DNA from: Candidatus Sodalis endolongispinus
GTDB taxonomy: Bacteria > Pseudomonadota > Gammaproteobacteria > Enterobacterales > Enterobacteriaceae
Reading direction: 5' to 3'
DNA: 64,000 nt
NCBI RefSeq assembly: GCF_018777395.1
Contig: NZ_JAFJYC010000001.1
Span: 186,001 to 250,000, forward strand
The stretch's first letter is position 1, and each line of letters starts with the position of its first letter. Under the pieces are notes generated by a model. The model searched no databases and had not been told where the DNA came from. It saw only the letters and a list, made by a program, of their open reading frames with translations. Below are positions 20,312-33,067 of the stretch, in pieces. A program made the position numbers and the translations under genes.

Positions 20312-22259
20312 ATGCGACTCAACGTCCGACTCTCGGCCATGACGGCCATGCTTTGTGCCCTGGTGACGCTGCTGATGCTGGCGGGCAGCGCATTAAGTTA
20401 TTTCAGGTTACACCAGCAGCGCCTCGACAGGCAGTTGACGGCGATGGCAGACAACTTCGATCGCCTGATGTTGACCGAGCCGCTGTCTTCCATGACGCCT
20501 TGGCTGCCACTGGCGATGGACGGTTCCGGCATCACCCAACTGGCGCTGCAGCGTCAGGTGTAAACCGTTTACCGCCTGGCGCTAACGCCAGACAGCGGAC
20601 GCGGCGACCCGTTATCGGACACCCAGCAGCAGCGGGAACTGCCCCTGACGCGCCATCCCGATTACCAGTTGGTTATCTCCTACACTGACACGCTGGCCAG
20701 CGATGTCCATTCCCTGCGCGCCACCGCGCCGGTCAGCGTGGCTCTGGGGTTAACCATCGTGTTTTTATTCCTCGCTCTGCGCTGGCTGCGACGGCAAATA
20801 CAGCCGCAAGAGTCGCTGGAAACGCGCGCCAGACGCATTATCTACGGCGAGCGGGACAATGTTGGCGAGCAGCCGGATGAAATGCCTAGCCTGACCGGCA
20901 GCGCAATCGATCGCCTGCTGCGCGATTTGGCGCAGGCGCGCGAGCAACGCAGCCGTGTCGATATTCTGATTCGCGCCTTTGCCGCCCAGGACGCCCGTAC
21001 CGGTCTGACCAACCGGCTGTCGTTCGATAGCCAATTGGCGTTGCAGCTGGAGGACAATCAAGATGCCGGCGCTCATGGCGTGGTGCTGTTGCTTATGCGG
21101 CCGGACCCGGAGCGGCTGGCTGAGCGGCTCGGGGCGGCCCATGCAGCGGCAATTGACGGTGCACTAATCAATCTGGTGTCGGTATCGCTCAAACGTTATC
21201 CGGACGCGCTATTGGCGCACTATTTCCGCGACGATCTGGCGGTACTTTTGCCGCATCGCTCCCTCAAAGAGGCGGAATCGCTGACCCAACAACTGCTGGG
21301 CGCGCTGGCCACCCTGCCGGATATACCGGCCATCTGTCGCGACGAACTGCTGCATATCGGTGTGAGCGCTTACCGTCCCGGCCAGACGGCGGTGGAGGTA
21401 ATGGAGAGCGCCGAACATGCCGCCCGCGAGGCGGGACTGCAGGGGGGCAACGGCTGGTCGGTCTACGATAATCGCGTACCACAGCAGGCGCACGGGAATG
21501 TCAAATGGCGCACTTTGCTGGAGAACACGCTAGCCGGTGGCGGCCCGCAATTGCTCATCCGCCCTGCCTTCGGCCGCGACGGCGCGCTTGATCATTATGT
21601 GGTTATCAACCGGATCCACGATGGCGGCGATACCTTAACCGCCGCCGAATTTCTGCCGGTGATGCGCCAACTCGGCCTGGCGCAGCGTTATGAACGACAG
21701 CAATTGCTGCGGCTCATCCCGCTGTTGTCCCAATTGCCCGGGGTAGTGTTATCAATCGCGGTAAGTGTGGACTCACTTTTGCAACGCGATTTCCGCCGCT
21801 GGTTGCGCGATACCCTCATGCAGTGCGGTAAATTGGTTCGTAGCCAAATTATGTTTGAACTTGTTGAGGCGGATCTCTGTCAACACTTGGAGCCGTTACG
21901 TCCGGCGCTGCGCCTGCTGGCCGGACTCGGTTGCCCGTCAACGGTCAACCGGGCGGGGATGACCTTGGTCAGTACCGGTTATATCAGTCTGGTGCCGATT
22001 TCGGTCATCAAGCTGCACCCCGGTCTGGTGCGCGATATCGACCGACGTCAGGAAAATCAGCTGTTCGTGCAAAGTTTACCGGAAGCGTGCCTGGGCCACC
22101 CGGACGCGGGTTTTTGCCACCGGCGTGCGCAGCACGCGCGAGTGGCAAACCTTGCTGGATAACGCCGTGGCGGGCGGCGAGGGGGATTTTTTCGCCCCGA
22201 TCGCGCCGTTAGGAGAGTTGCTAAAAAAATATTCACGATTTGATCCGAGATTAGTATAA
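20312..22259 (+). pseudogene. csrD: CsrD (degenerate GGDEF-EAL regulator of CsrB/C decay)
   Basis: CsrD is a membrane-anchored protein with degenerate GGDEF and EAL domains that targets the CsrB/CsrC small RNAs to RNase E. The frame begins MRLNVRLSAMTAMLCALVTL, hits TAA at 20561-20563 after LALQRQV, and resumes in frame with TVYRLALTPDSG. The second transmembrane segment, HAMP-like, GGDEF-like (AQDARTGLTNRLSFDSQLAL) and EAL-like domains follow. Near 22090 a frameshift displaces the end, which in another frame reads REWQTLLDNAVAGGEGDFFA to a TAA at 22257-22259. It lies upstream of mreB, as in E. coli. Confidence 0.9.
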
Positions 22260-23615
<1,356 letters not shown>

Positions 23616-23624
23616 CCTGCCTCG

Positions 23625-23688
23625 AAAAGGGGGGAACCGTCCGGGTGAATGCGGCGATGGGCAGTCCAGGACGGCGCCCCCCTTTTTT
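23625..23688 (+). terminator. Intra-operon terminator between mreB and mreC
   Basis: G6 stem arm (with AAA) pairs with C6 followed by six T residues, and ACCGTCC pairs with GGACGG further in. A partial terminator here would make MreB more abundant than MreCD. Confidence 0.75.
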
Positions 23689-23709
23689 GTTGAGGAAAAC
23701 GCATAGTTT

Positions 23710-24897
23710 ATGAAGCCGATTTTCAGCAGAGGCCCTTCTCTGCAACTGCGACTTTTTCTGGCGGTCATGGTCGCTATTGCCGCCATTATCGCCGACAGCC
23801 GGCTGGGGACGTTCGTGAAAATCCGTACCTATATGGATACGGCCGTCAGTCCCTTCTACTTCCTGGCGAATGGCCCGCGCCAGATGCTGGATAATGTGTC
23901 GCAGACGCTGGCGACCCGCGCCCAGCTGGCGCTGGAAAACCGGGCGCTGCGCCAGGAGTTGCTGTTAAAAAACAGTGAGCAACTGTTACTGGGCCAGTAC
24001 AAGCAGGAAAACGCCCGGCTGCGTGAGCTGCTAGGCTCGCCGCTGCGCCAGGATGAACAGAAAATGGTCACCCAGGTGATCTCTACCAGTACCGATCCCT
24101 ATAGCGATCAGGTGGTGATCGACAAGGGGCTGGATAACGGCGTTTATGTCGGCCAGCCGGTTATCAGCGACAAAGGTGTGGTAGGCCAGGTGATTGCCAC
24201 CAGCAAGCTCACCAGCCGCGTGCTGCTGATTTGCGACGCTTCCCATGCGCTGCCGATTCAGGTATTGCGTAACGATATCCGCGTGATCGTCGCCGGTAAC
24301 GGTTGCACCGAGGATTTACAGCTGGAACATTTGCCGGGCAACACCGACATCCGCGTCGGCGATGTGTTGGTCACCTCTGGCCTGGGTGGCCGTTTCCCGG
24401 AAGGGTATCCGGTGGCGGTGGTGTCCTCGGTCAAAGTCGATACCCAGCGCGCCTATACTATCATCCAGGCGCGACCCACCGCCGGCCTGCAGCGTTTGCG
24501 CTATCTGCTATTACTATGGGGCGCCGACCCGCGCGGCGAAGTGCCGCTGCCGCCTGATGAGGTGCACAGAGTGGCCAATGAGCGCCTGATGCCGCAGGTG
24601 CTGCTGCCGCCTGACGCTATGGGCCCGCCCGCGCCCGCCAGCGGTGTTGCCGCGGGCGGCACGGTGACCGAAAGCGCGGGCGGTGGCGCAACCGCGCCCG
24701 ACGCGGGTAACCGCAGCCTGCCGGCCAACGGCGGAACTCCCTCCGGCGCGGCCACCCGCAATCCGCCGACTAACGGCGGCGCCTCCGCCGGAGCGGGTAA
24801 CGCCGGTAGCAACGGCGGTCGTCAGGACGCCGCCGGCGCAGCCCAGAACGCGCCGCCTCGGCGGCCCCTGTTCAGCGGCGCTGGAGAGCGGCAATGA
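23710..24897 (+). CDS. mreC: Rod shape-determining protein MreC
   Basis: MreC is a bitopic periplasmic scaffold of the Rod complex that links MreB to PBP2/RodA. The 395-residue product has one N-terminal transmembrane helix, a coiled coil at about residues 65-110 ([20 protein letters not shown]), and the two beta domains. From about residue 295 it has a long Pro/Ala/Gly-rich tail ([12 protein letters not shown] to [12 protein letters not shown]), longer than in E. coli (367 residues). The stop overlaps the mreD start by 4 bp. Intact. Confidence 0.96.
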   Translation: MKPIFSRGPSLQLRLFLAVMVAIAAIIADSRLGTFVKIRTYMDTAVSPFYFLANGPRQMLDNVSQTLATRAQLALENRALRQELLLKNSEQLLLGQYKQENARLRELLGSPLRQDEQKMVTQVISTSTDPYSDQVVIDKGLDNGVYVGQPVISDKGVVGQVIATSKLTSRVLLICDASHALPIQVLRNDIRVIVAGNGCTEDLQLEHLPGNTDIRVGDVLVTSGLGGRFPEGYPVAVVSSVKVDTQRAYTIIQARPTAGLQRLRYLLLLWGADPRGEVPLPPDEVHRVANERLMPQVLLPPDAMGPPAPASGVAAGGTVTESAGGGATAPDAGNRSLPANGGTPSGAATRNPPTNGGASAGAGNAGSNGGRQDAAGAAQNAPPRRPLFSGAGERQ

Positions 24898-25382
24898 ACA
24901 GGTATCACCGCCACGGCGGCTGGATCATCTGGCTCTCATTCCTAATCGCGATTGTTCTGCAAATCATGCCCTGGCCGCCGCAGCTGTATCTTTTCCGGCC
25001 CTACTGGCTCAACCTGCTGCTCATTTACTGGGTGATGGCGCTGCCGCATCGGGTGAATGTGGGCACCTGCTTTATCCTCGGGCTGATAATGGATCTGATC
25101 CTTGGTTCAACGCTGGGCGTGCGCGCCCTGGCGCTCAGTATTCTCGCCTATCTGGTGGTCTTCAAATTTCAATTATTTCGCAATATGGCCCTTTGGCAAC
25201 AGGCGCTGATTGTGATACTGCTGTCATTAACGACCCAGGTGATCGTATTCTGGGCGGAATTTTTAGTGATTAATGTTTCATTCCGCCCGGAAATATTCTG
25301 GAGCAGCGTGGTGGATGGCGTATTGTGGCCCTGGCTGTCTCTGCTGATGCGCAAAATACGCCGTCAATTTGCCGTGCAGTAG
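24894..25382 (+). CDS. mreD: Rod shape-determining protein MreD
   Basis: MreD is a polytopic inner-membrane component of the Rod complex. The 162-residue protein (same as E. coli) has five to six hydrophobic segments and the family patterns [20 protein letters not shown] and [13 protein letters not shown], ending [11 protein letters not shown]. It starts within the mreC stop (ATGA), so translation is probably coupled. Intact. Confidence 0.96.
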   Translation: MNRYHRHGGWIIWLSFLIAIVLQIMPWPPQLYLFRPYWLNLLLIYWVMALPHRVNVGTCFILGLIMDLILGSTLGVRALALSILAYLVVFKFQLFRNMALWQQALIVILLSLTTQVIVFWAEFLVINVSFRPEIFWSSVVDGVLWPWLSLLMRKIRRQFAVQ

Positions 25383-25399
25383 CGATATGGGGAACCGCA

Positions 25400-25969
25400 A
25401 TGAAAGCGATTTATCTGGCGTCCGCTTCTCCCCGGCGCAGGGAATTACTGGCGCTGCTGGATGTCCCCTTTGCGGTGATTGCCGCCCCGGTGGCAGAGCA
25501 GCGCCATTACGGGGAAAGCGCGCTAGACTACGTGCAGCGGCTGGCGCGCGAGAAAGCGTGCGCCGGCGTGGCCTGCGCGCCGGAACCCCGGCCGGTGCTG
25601 GGCGCCGACACCATAGTGGTGCTCCAGCAACAGGTGCTGGAAAAGCCGCAGGACCGTCGACACGCCCGGCAGATGCTGACTCAGCTTTCCGGTCAGCGCC
25701 ATCAAGTGATGACCGCGGTGGCGATGGCTGATGACGAGCGGGTCGCGAGCCGCGTGGTGGTGACCGACGTGACATTTCGCGCACTGACGTCTGCCGAGGT
25801 CGACCGCTATATTGCGGGCGGCGAACCGATGGACAAGGCCGGCGCCTACGGCATTCAGGGTAAGGGCGGCGCGTTCGTGCGAGCATTACACGGCAGTTAT
25901 CATGCCGTGGTGGGCTTGCCGCTGGTGGAAACCTGGGAACTGCTCGGTGAATTCAACGCTCAGGTTTGA
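25400..25969 (+). CDS. yhdE: Maf-family nucleotide pyrophosphatase YhdE
   Basis: YhdE is a Maf-family dTTP/UTP pyrophosphatase thought to clean up modified or excess nucleotides. The 189-residue protein begins [20 protein letters not shown] (the signature ASxSPRR loop). It has [19 protein letters not shown] with the catalytic aspartate, [16 protein letters not shown] and the C-terminal NVVGLP-like [10 protein letters not shown]. The start at 25400 is preferred over one 25 codons upstream inside mreD. It is 13 bp before rng. Confidence 0.95.
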   Translation: MKAIYLASASPRRRELLALLDVPFAVIAAPVAEQRHYGESALDYVQRLAREKACAGVACAPEPRPVLGADTIVVLQQQVLEKPQDRRHARQMLTQLSGQRHQVMTAVAMADDERVASRVVVTDVTFRALTSAEVDRYIAGGEPMDKAGAYGIQGKGGAFVRALHGSYHAVVGLPLVETWELLGEFNAQV

Positions 25970-25982
25970 GCAAGAGGAATCT

Positions 25983-27362
25983 ATGACAGCTGAATTACTG
26001 GTCAATATAACGCCCTCTGAAACGCGGGTTGCCTATATCGACGGCGGCATCCTGCAGGAAATCCATATCGAGCGGGAAGCGCGGCGCGGTATTGTCGGTA
26101 ATATTTATAAAGGGCGTGTCAGCCGCGTGCTGCCGGGCATGCAGGCGGCGTTTGTCGATATCGGCCTAGATAAAGCCGCCTTCCTGCATGCCTCGGATAT
26201 TATGCCCCATACCGAATGCGTGGCCGGCGAAGAACAAAATAATTTTCAGGTGCGCGATATCGCCGAGCTGGTGCGCCAGGGGCAGGATATTATGGTCCAG
26301 GTGGTGAAAGATCCTCTGGGGACGAAAGGCGCGCGGCTGACCACCGATATTACGCTGCCATCGCGCTATCTGGTGTTTATGCCCGGCGCCGCCCACGTGG
26401 GTGTGTCACAGCGTATTGACAGCGAGGCGGAACGCGAACGATTGAAACAAATCGTGGCGCAGTACTGCGACGAGCAGGGTGATTTCATCATCCGTACCGC
26501 GGCCGAAGGTATCGGCAGTGAAGAACTGTCTCAGGATGCCGCCTTTCTCAAACGGCTCTGGACCAAGGTCATGGAGCGCAAGCGCCGCAATCAGACCCGC
26601 TATATGCTGTACGGCGAGCTGGCCATCGCCCAGCGTATTTTGCGGGACTTCGCCGGGGCGGCGCTGGACCGTATCCGGGTCGACTCACGGCTGACGCAAG
26701 AATTACTGCTAGAGTTTACCGCCGAATATATTCCAGAGATGACTGCCAAGCTGGAATATTACAGCGGCAAGCAACCGATTTTCGATCTTTACGATGTGGA
26801 AAATGAAATCCAGCGCTCGCTGGAACGTAATGTGGAGTTGAAGTCCGGCGGCTATCTGATCATCTATCAAACCGAGGCGATGACCACTATCGATATCAAT
26901 ACGGGCGCCTTCGTCGGCCACCGCAATCTTGATGAAACGATCTTCAATACCAATATCGAGGCGACCCAGGCCATTGCGCGCCAACTGCGGCTGCGTAATC
27001 TCGGCGGGATTATCATTATTGATTTTATCGATATGAGCAATGAGGAGCATCGCCGGCGGGTGCTGCACTCCCTTGAGCAGGCGCTGAGTAAAGATCGGGG
27101 GAAAACCGGTATCAACGGTTTCTCACAATTGGGACTGGTGGAGATGACACGTAAACGCACACGTGAAAGTATTGAACATGTGCTGTGCAGCGATTGTCCT
27201 ACCTGTCACGGCCGTGGAACGGTGAAAACCCTTGAAACGGTGTGCTATGAAATCATGCGCGTCCACCATGCCTATGACTCCGATCTTTTTCTGGTCTATG
27301 CATCGGCCGCGGTGGGCGAAGCGCTGAAAAGCGATGAATCCCACGCGTTGGCGGAGGTGTAA
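25983..27362 (+). CDS. rng: Ribonuclease G, C-terminus truncated by nonsense codon
   Basis: RNase G matures the 16S rRNA 5' end and decays some mRNAs. The 459-residue frame has the S1 domain (IYKGRVSRVLPGMQAAFVDIG), the 5' sensor/DNase I-like catalytic domain with metal aspartates in TIDINTGAFVG and IIIIDFIDM, and the zinc-link CSDCPTCHGRG. It stops at TAA 27360-27362 after SHALAEV. The next 25 codons (IFVGKQVKVQIEPLYSQEQF and VVMM) remain in frame to the ancestral stop at 27438-27440, so one Glu codon became TAA. The catalytic core is complete and the enzyme may still work. The lost part is in the small C-terminal domain used for tetramer or dimer contacts. Confidence 0.9.
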   Translation: MTAELLVNITPSETRVAYIDGGILQEIHIEREARRGIVGNIYKGRVSRVLPGMQAAFVDIGLDKAAFLHASDIMPHTECVAGEEQNNFQVRDIAELVRQGQDIMVQVVKDPLGTKGARLTTDITLPSRYLVFMPGAAHVGVSQRIDSEAERERLKQIVAQYCDEQGDFIIRTAAEGIGSEELSQDAAFLKRLWTKVMERKRRNQTRYMLYGELAIAQRILRDFAGAALDRIRVDSRLTQELLLEFTAEYIPEMTAKLEYYSGKQPIFDLYDVENEIQRSLERNVELKSGGYLIIYQTEAMTTIDINTGAFVGHRNLDETIFNTNIEATQAIARQLRLRNLGGIIIIDFIDMSNEEHRRRVLHSLEQALSKDRGKTGINGFSQLGLVEMTRKRTRESIEHVLCSDCPTCHGRGTVKTLETVCYEIMRVHHAYDSDLFLVYASAAVGEALKSDESHALAEV

Positions 27363-27525
27363 ATTTTCGTCGGCAAGCAGGTGAAGGTGCAAATCGAGCC
27401 GCTTTACAGCCAGGAGCAGTTTGATGTGGTGATGATGTAAGCCGTTGCTCTCAGGCAGTTCCGAAACCAGTAAAAGCCGTCACGTCGGACGCGACGGCTG
27501 CGCAACAGCAAGCAAGGAGACAGGC

Positions 27526-30500
27526 GTGAAGCGACTACCGGGGATACTGATGGCGATTGTCGTCACCCTGATCGTCCTGGTGGCCTTGACGGTTAGCGCG
27601 CTGCGTCTGGCGTTGCCGCACTTGGATCGCTTTCGTCCGCAAATAGTCTCGGTGTTAAACCGCGCTTTCGATGCCGATATCCAGCTGCGACAGCTGCAGG
27701 GTAGCTGGCAATCCTTTGGACCCACGCTGGATATTGGCGGCATTGATGCCGCTAGTGCCGATGAGCGACTGCACGTGCAGCGCGCCACGCTGGCGCTGGA
27801 CGTGTGGCAATACCTGCTGCACTGGCGCTGGCAGTTCCGCAATGTCACCTTTTACCGCCTGCAATTGGATCTTAATACCACCTTGATGGGACGGGACCAC
27901 CGCGGTAGCCCCATCAGTTCCGATCGTCTTTCCAATCTTTTCCTGCGTCAGTTCGATCATTTCATCCTGCGCAGCAGCCAGATCACCTTTTTGACCCCGT
28001 CGGGAGAGCGGACCCGGCTTTCCGTACCGCAGCTCACCTGGCTTAATACCCCCAACCGTCACCGTGCAGAAGGCAAGATAAGCCTCTCGAGTACCGAGGT
28101 GCAGCAGGGGGCTATCGACGTGCGCATGGATCTGCACGATCAGCAGGGGCTGCTCGATAACGGCAAGGTGTATCTGCAGGCCAGCGATGTCGATCTTAAG
28201 CCGTGGTTCAGCCAGCTGCTGCAGAGCAGTACCGGCCTGCAAAGCGCCGATTTCAGTCTGGCGGCCTGGCTTACCCTAGAAAAGGGGGAGATCGCCGGTG
28301 CGGACGCGCTGCTCAGCCGTGGCGCGGCGCTGTGGCAGGACGGCGACCAGACGCACCGGCTCGACGTCAGTCAGCTGGCGCTCCATCTTAGTAAGCGGCA
28401 AGATGCCTGGCAGATGGACGTGCCGGCGCTGAATATTGCCACCGACGGCCAATCCTGGTCGCACGCTGCGTTGTCCTTATTCTGGCTGCCGGCGAAACGG
28501 CATCTCTTTTTCCCTGATCGGGAGAGCGAGATCCGCCTGCGCGCCAGCGGGCTCGCTTTGGAGCGGTTCAGCCCGCTACTGCCGCTTATTTCGGCGGTGA
28601 CGCCGGCGCCACGCGTTTTCAGGCGCGCTGGCGGAACCTCAGTTGGCAGACCTGGGAGCTGCTGCCGGGGGCGGAGCACGTCTCTTGCTCGGCAGAAGGC
28701 TCGCTGGCCACCGGCCGGCTGCAGCTGGCGCTGGACGACAGCACGCTCCCCTATCCGAGCATGTTCCGCGCGCCGCTGATGCTGTCCCGCGCCCGTGCAA
28801 CCTTTGACTGGCGTCATAACCCGCAGGAAGGGTTGGTGCTGTGGGGCCGTCATATCGATGCGCAGGCAAGGTCGTTGTGGGCCAACGGCGATTTCTATTT
28901 CCATAAGCCGGTGAAAGGCGAGCCCTGGCTGGATATCCTGGCCGGTTTGCGCCTGGATAACGCCGCTGATGCCTGGCGCTATTTCACGGAGCCACTGATG
29001 GGGAACCGCCTGGTGGACTACCTGACCGGCGCGCTTAAAGGCGGTCAAGTCGATAATGCGACTCTATTATTTGCCGGCAACCACAGCCGGTTCCCGTTCA
29101 AACATAACGACGGACAGTTTGAGGTGTGGGTGACGCTCAAGCAGGCGGAATATGAGTTTGAACCCGGTTGGCCGGCGCTAACGCAGTTGGATATCGACCT
29201 GGATTTCGTCAACGACGGCCTGTTTATGCATGCGCCGCAAACCGTGCTCGGTGAGGCTAAGGGCAGCAATATCGCCGCCAGTATTCCCGATTATTCCAAA
29301 GAAAAGCTCTTGATTGACGCCGGCCTTATCGGCACCGGCGACGCTATCCGCGACTATTTCCTGCAAATACCGCTCAAAGCGTCGCTCGGCAAAACGCTTG
29401 ATGAGCTGCAGGTTGGCGGTGAGGTGCATGGCGATCTGCATCTGGATATTCCTCTCGACGGCCAGCCGGTGACCGCTGCCGGCAATGTAGCGCTGCACAA
29501 CAATTCACTGCATATCAAACCGCTGGGCACCACGCTACAGCGGCTTAATGGTACTTTCCATTACAGCAACGGGAATTTGGACAGTGCGCCGCTTGACGCG
29601 CAATGGTTCGGCCAACCGGTCGCGGTGAATTTCACAACCACGGAGAAGCCCACCGGCTTCGATGTCAACGTCGGCCTGAAAGGGGACTGGGCGCTTAACC
29701 AACTGCCCGGGCTGCCGGAAGCGCTGAAGACATCGGTCAACGGCCGCGCCGCCTGGCAGAGCGATATCGCCGTCGCTTTGCCGCTGAAAGGGGACACACG
29801 CTATCAGGTCGCGGTGAAAAGCGATTTGAAAGATGTAAGCAGTCACTTGCCTCCGCCGCTGGACAAACCTGAAGGACGGCCGTTAACGCTTGCGGTAAAC
29901 GCTACCGGCGATCTGCGTTCTTTCCTGTTAAGCGGCCACGCCGGCGGCGGCAACAGTTTCAATAGCCAATGGCTGCTGGGGCGTCAAGTCACGCTGGCAC
30001 GCGGCGCCTGGGCGGACGGTGGCAAGATACTCGCGTTGCCGGCGGACCGCAGCCTGACGCTGTCGCTGTCGGCCCTCGACGGTGAAAAATGGCTGGCGCT
30101 GCTGAAATCGCCGACAGGGGCGGGGGATCCGCTATCGGCCGCGCGTTTTCGTTTTCCCGATGCGCTGACGCTGCGTACCCCGGCCCTGACCCTGGGCGGC
30201 CAGGTCTGGCATCAACTGGCGCTGACCCGCAGTAATGTGGCCGGCGGCAGTAAGGTGACGGCGCAGGGGAAAAAAATTAACGGCACGCTGACCATGGCCG
30301 CGAAAGCGCCCTGGCCCGCCTACCTGGCTTATCTTACAACCCGACTTTTGCTACTGCCGGCGCGGGTGGCGCGACGTCCCCCACGGCACAGTTTTTAAGC
30401 GACAGCGATTCCTTCGCCGGCTGGCCCGCGCTGTCTGTCACTTGCCGCCAGTGCTGGATTAAGGGCCAGAATTTGGGGCAGATCAGTGCCACTATCCATC

Positions 30501-31255
30501 CGCAGCAGGACACACTGATGCTCACCGGCGGCGTAATCGACACCGGCAATGCGCGGCTGACCGCCGAGGGCAGCTGGCTGCATAACCGCCGCGAGAATCG
30601 GACTTCACTTAAAGGGACGCTGGCGGGGAAAGATATCGGCGCCGCGGCTGATTATATCGGCATGGATTTGCCGCTGCGCGAGTCACCTTTCCATATCAAT
30701 TACGATTTGCACTGGCGCGAAGCGCCCTGGCAGCCCGATATCGCCAGTCTGAACGGGGTACTGCACAGCCAATTGGGCAAAGGCAAAATTGACAACATCA
30801 GCAGCGGCAGCGCCTGGCGCCTCCTGCGGTTGGTAAGCTTTGATGCACTGCTGCGTAAATTGCAGTTCGATTTTAGCGACACCTTCGGCAAAGGGTTCTA
30901 TTTTGATTCGATCAAAGGTACCGCCTGGTTGAAAGATGGCACGTTACATACCAACGACCTGCTGGTCGATGGCCTGGAGGCGGATATCGCCATGACCGGC
31001 GATGTAGACTTAAACCGCCAGCGCATTGATATGCAAGCCGTGATCGCGCCAGAAATTTCAGCAACGGTCGGGGTGGCGACTGCATTCGTGATTAACCCGG
31101 TGGTGGGGGCCGCGGTCTTTGCCGCCAGCAACGTATTGGCGCCCTTATGGAAAAAGCTATCGCTTATTCGCTACCATATTAGCGGCAGCCTCGACGAGCA
31201 GAAAATACAGGAAGTTTTACGTCAGCCGCGGGGTGCAGAGGCCAAGTCGAATTAA
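27526..31255 (+). pseudogene. yhdP: AsmA-like phospholipid-transport protein YhdP, frameshifted
   Basis: YhdP is a very large (1266 residues in E. coli) inner-membrane-anchored periplasmic bridge protein, redundant with TamB and YdbH for moving phospholipids to the outer membrane. The likely GTG start at 27526 follows a good AAGGAG site. The frame is homologous to about 28600. A frameshift with loss of about 30 residues then moves the match (RFQARWRNLSWQTWELLPGA onward) to another frame to about 30335. A second shift places the last 300 residues (NLGQISATIHPQQDTLMLTG to EVLRQPRGAEAKSN) in a third frame. All three parts are highly conserved, so inactivation is recent. Confidence 0.93.
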
Positions 31256-31364
31256 AAGGCCGGCTATTTGACGCCGACAGGGAATTGCCGCAGTCTATAA
31301 ACATGACGCAAGCCTGTATTCGAGCCGTGGCGGGTCAAATTCATTCATTTGAGAGCGAGAACCT

Positions 31365-32796
31365 ATGAGTCTGACGTTAGTCAGTGAGCATCTACTTTCG
31401 GCTAATCATCTGCAGCATGAGCATCTTTTCTCTCTGCTGGAACAGATGAGCGCACGGCGTCTGGACTATGCCGATCTCTATTTCCAATCAAGCTATCACG
31501 AAGCCTGGGTCATTGAAGACGGCATCATTAAAGAGGGGTCGTATAACATCGACCAGGGCGTCGGCGTGCGGGCGATAAGCGGCGAAAAAACCGGTTTCGC
31601 CTATGCCGACCAAATAACCCTCGCGGCATTGAATCAAAGCGCGATGGCCGCGCGCAGTATTGTCAGCGAAGCGGGCAGCGGCCGGGTGCAAACCCTTGGC
31701 GCGGTGACCTACCTCCCCCTGTATCCGCAGTTGGATCCGCTCGGCAGTCTGCCGCGCGAGGAAAAAATCGCGCTACTGCATCGGGTGAATAAGGCGGCGC
31801 GCGCCGCCGATGCGCGCGTCCAGGAGGTCAGTTTGTCGGGTGTTTATGAGCAGATCCTGGTCGCCGCAACGGACGGCACCCTGGCTGCGGATGTGCGCCC
31901 GCTGGTGCGTCTGTCCATCATCGTGCAGGACGGGAAACGCGAACGCGGCGCCATCGGCGGCGGCGGCCGCTTTGGCTACGATTTCTTCCTCGAAGACGTT
32001 GACGGAGAAGTGCGGGCCGACAGCTGGGCGCGGGAAGCGGTGAGGATGGCGCTGGTGAATCTTTGTGTCGCTGCGGCCCCCGCCGGGGCTATGCCGGTGG
32101 TGCTCGGGGCCGGTTGGCCTGGCGTGCTGCTGCACGAAGCGGTGGGACATGGCCTGGAAGGGGATTTCAACCGTCGTGGCAGTTCGGTGTTCAGTGGCCA
32201 GATGGGCAAGCGGGTGGCTTCCGAACTCTGCACGGTGGTTGACGGATGGCACGCTCGCCGGGCTGCGCGGCTCGCTTGTAATCGATGATGAAGGCGTGCC
32301 GGGACAATATAATGTCCTGATCGAAAACGGCCGGCTGAAAGGGTATATGCAGGACAAACTCAATGCCCGGCTGATGGGGGTTGCGCCTACCGGCAACGGC
32401 CGGCGCGAGTCTTATGCGCACTTGCCGATGCCGCGTATGACCAATACCTACATGCTGGCAGGCCAATCGACGCCGGAGGAGATTATCGCCAGCGTGGAGC
32501 GTGGCATTTACGCGCCCAACTTTGGCGGTGGACAGGTGGATATTACCTCCGGCAAGTTCGTTTTCTCTACCTCGGAAGCCTATTTGATTGAGAATGGACG
32601 CGTTACCACGCCGGTGAAAGGGGCAACGCTTATCGGCTCCGGTATTGAAGCGATGCAGCAAATCTCGATGGTGGGTAACGATCTGGCGCTGAACAAGGGG
32701 GTCGGCGTTTGCGGTAAAGAGGGCCAAAGCCTGCCGGTGGGCGTGGGCCAGCCGACGCTGAAGCTGGATAAAATCACCGTGGGCGGTACCGCCTGA
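31365..32796 (+). pseudogene. tldD: Metalloprotease subunit TldD, single frameshift
   Basis: TldD, with PmbA (TldE), forms a heterodimeric metalloprotease that matures microcin B17 and degrades the CcdA antitoxin. The first part contains the zinc motif [11 protein letters not shown] and reads cleanly to [11 protein letters not shown]. One extra G near 32241 shifts the frame, and the rest ([20 protein letters not shown] to [13 protein letters not shown]) is clean in the new frame. A single-base insertion therefore explains the defect. Its partner PmbA at 40.6 kb is intact. Confidence 0.93.
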
Positions 32797-32842
32797 GCCG
32801 CATCGTTCGCCGCGTTTCCTGCGCTAGCGCGGCAGAACGCTC

Positions 32843-33045
32843 AAGCGGCGCAAGACGCTGTGCTTGCGCCGTTGCTAAAACCACGGGTGCGCCGGATGCC
32901 TGCGCAATGGCGGCAAAACACCTAAGCGGCGCAAACCGCAGTGCTTGCGCCGCTGCTAAAACCCCGGGCGCGCCGGATGCCTGCGCAATGGCGGTAAAAC
33001 ACTTAAGCGGCGCAAGCCGCTGTGCTTGCGCCGTCGCTTAAGCGG
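32843..33045. repeat. 81-bp tandem repeat with internal hairpins
   Basis: Units begin AAGCGGCGCAAG at 32843, 32924 and 33005, an exact 81-bp spacing, with about 2.5 copies. Each contains an inverted repeat GGCGCAAG-(8 nt)-CTTGCGCC; copy two has a seven-base stem. The array lies between the convergent 3' ends of tldD and aaeR. Confidence 0.85.
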
Positions 33046-33067
33046 AGACCGCGGGGCTCGCACAGCA

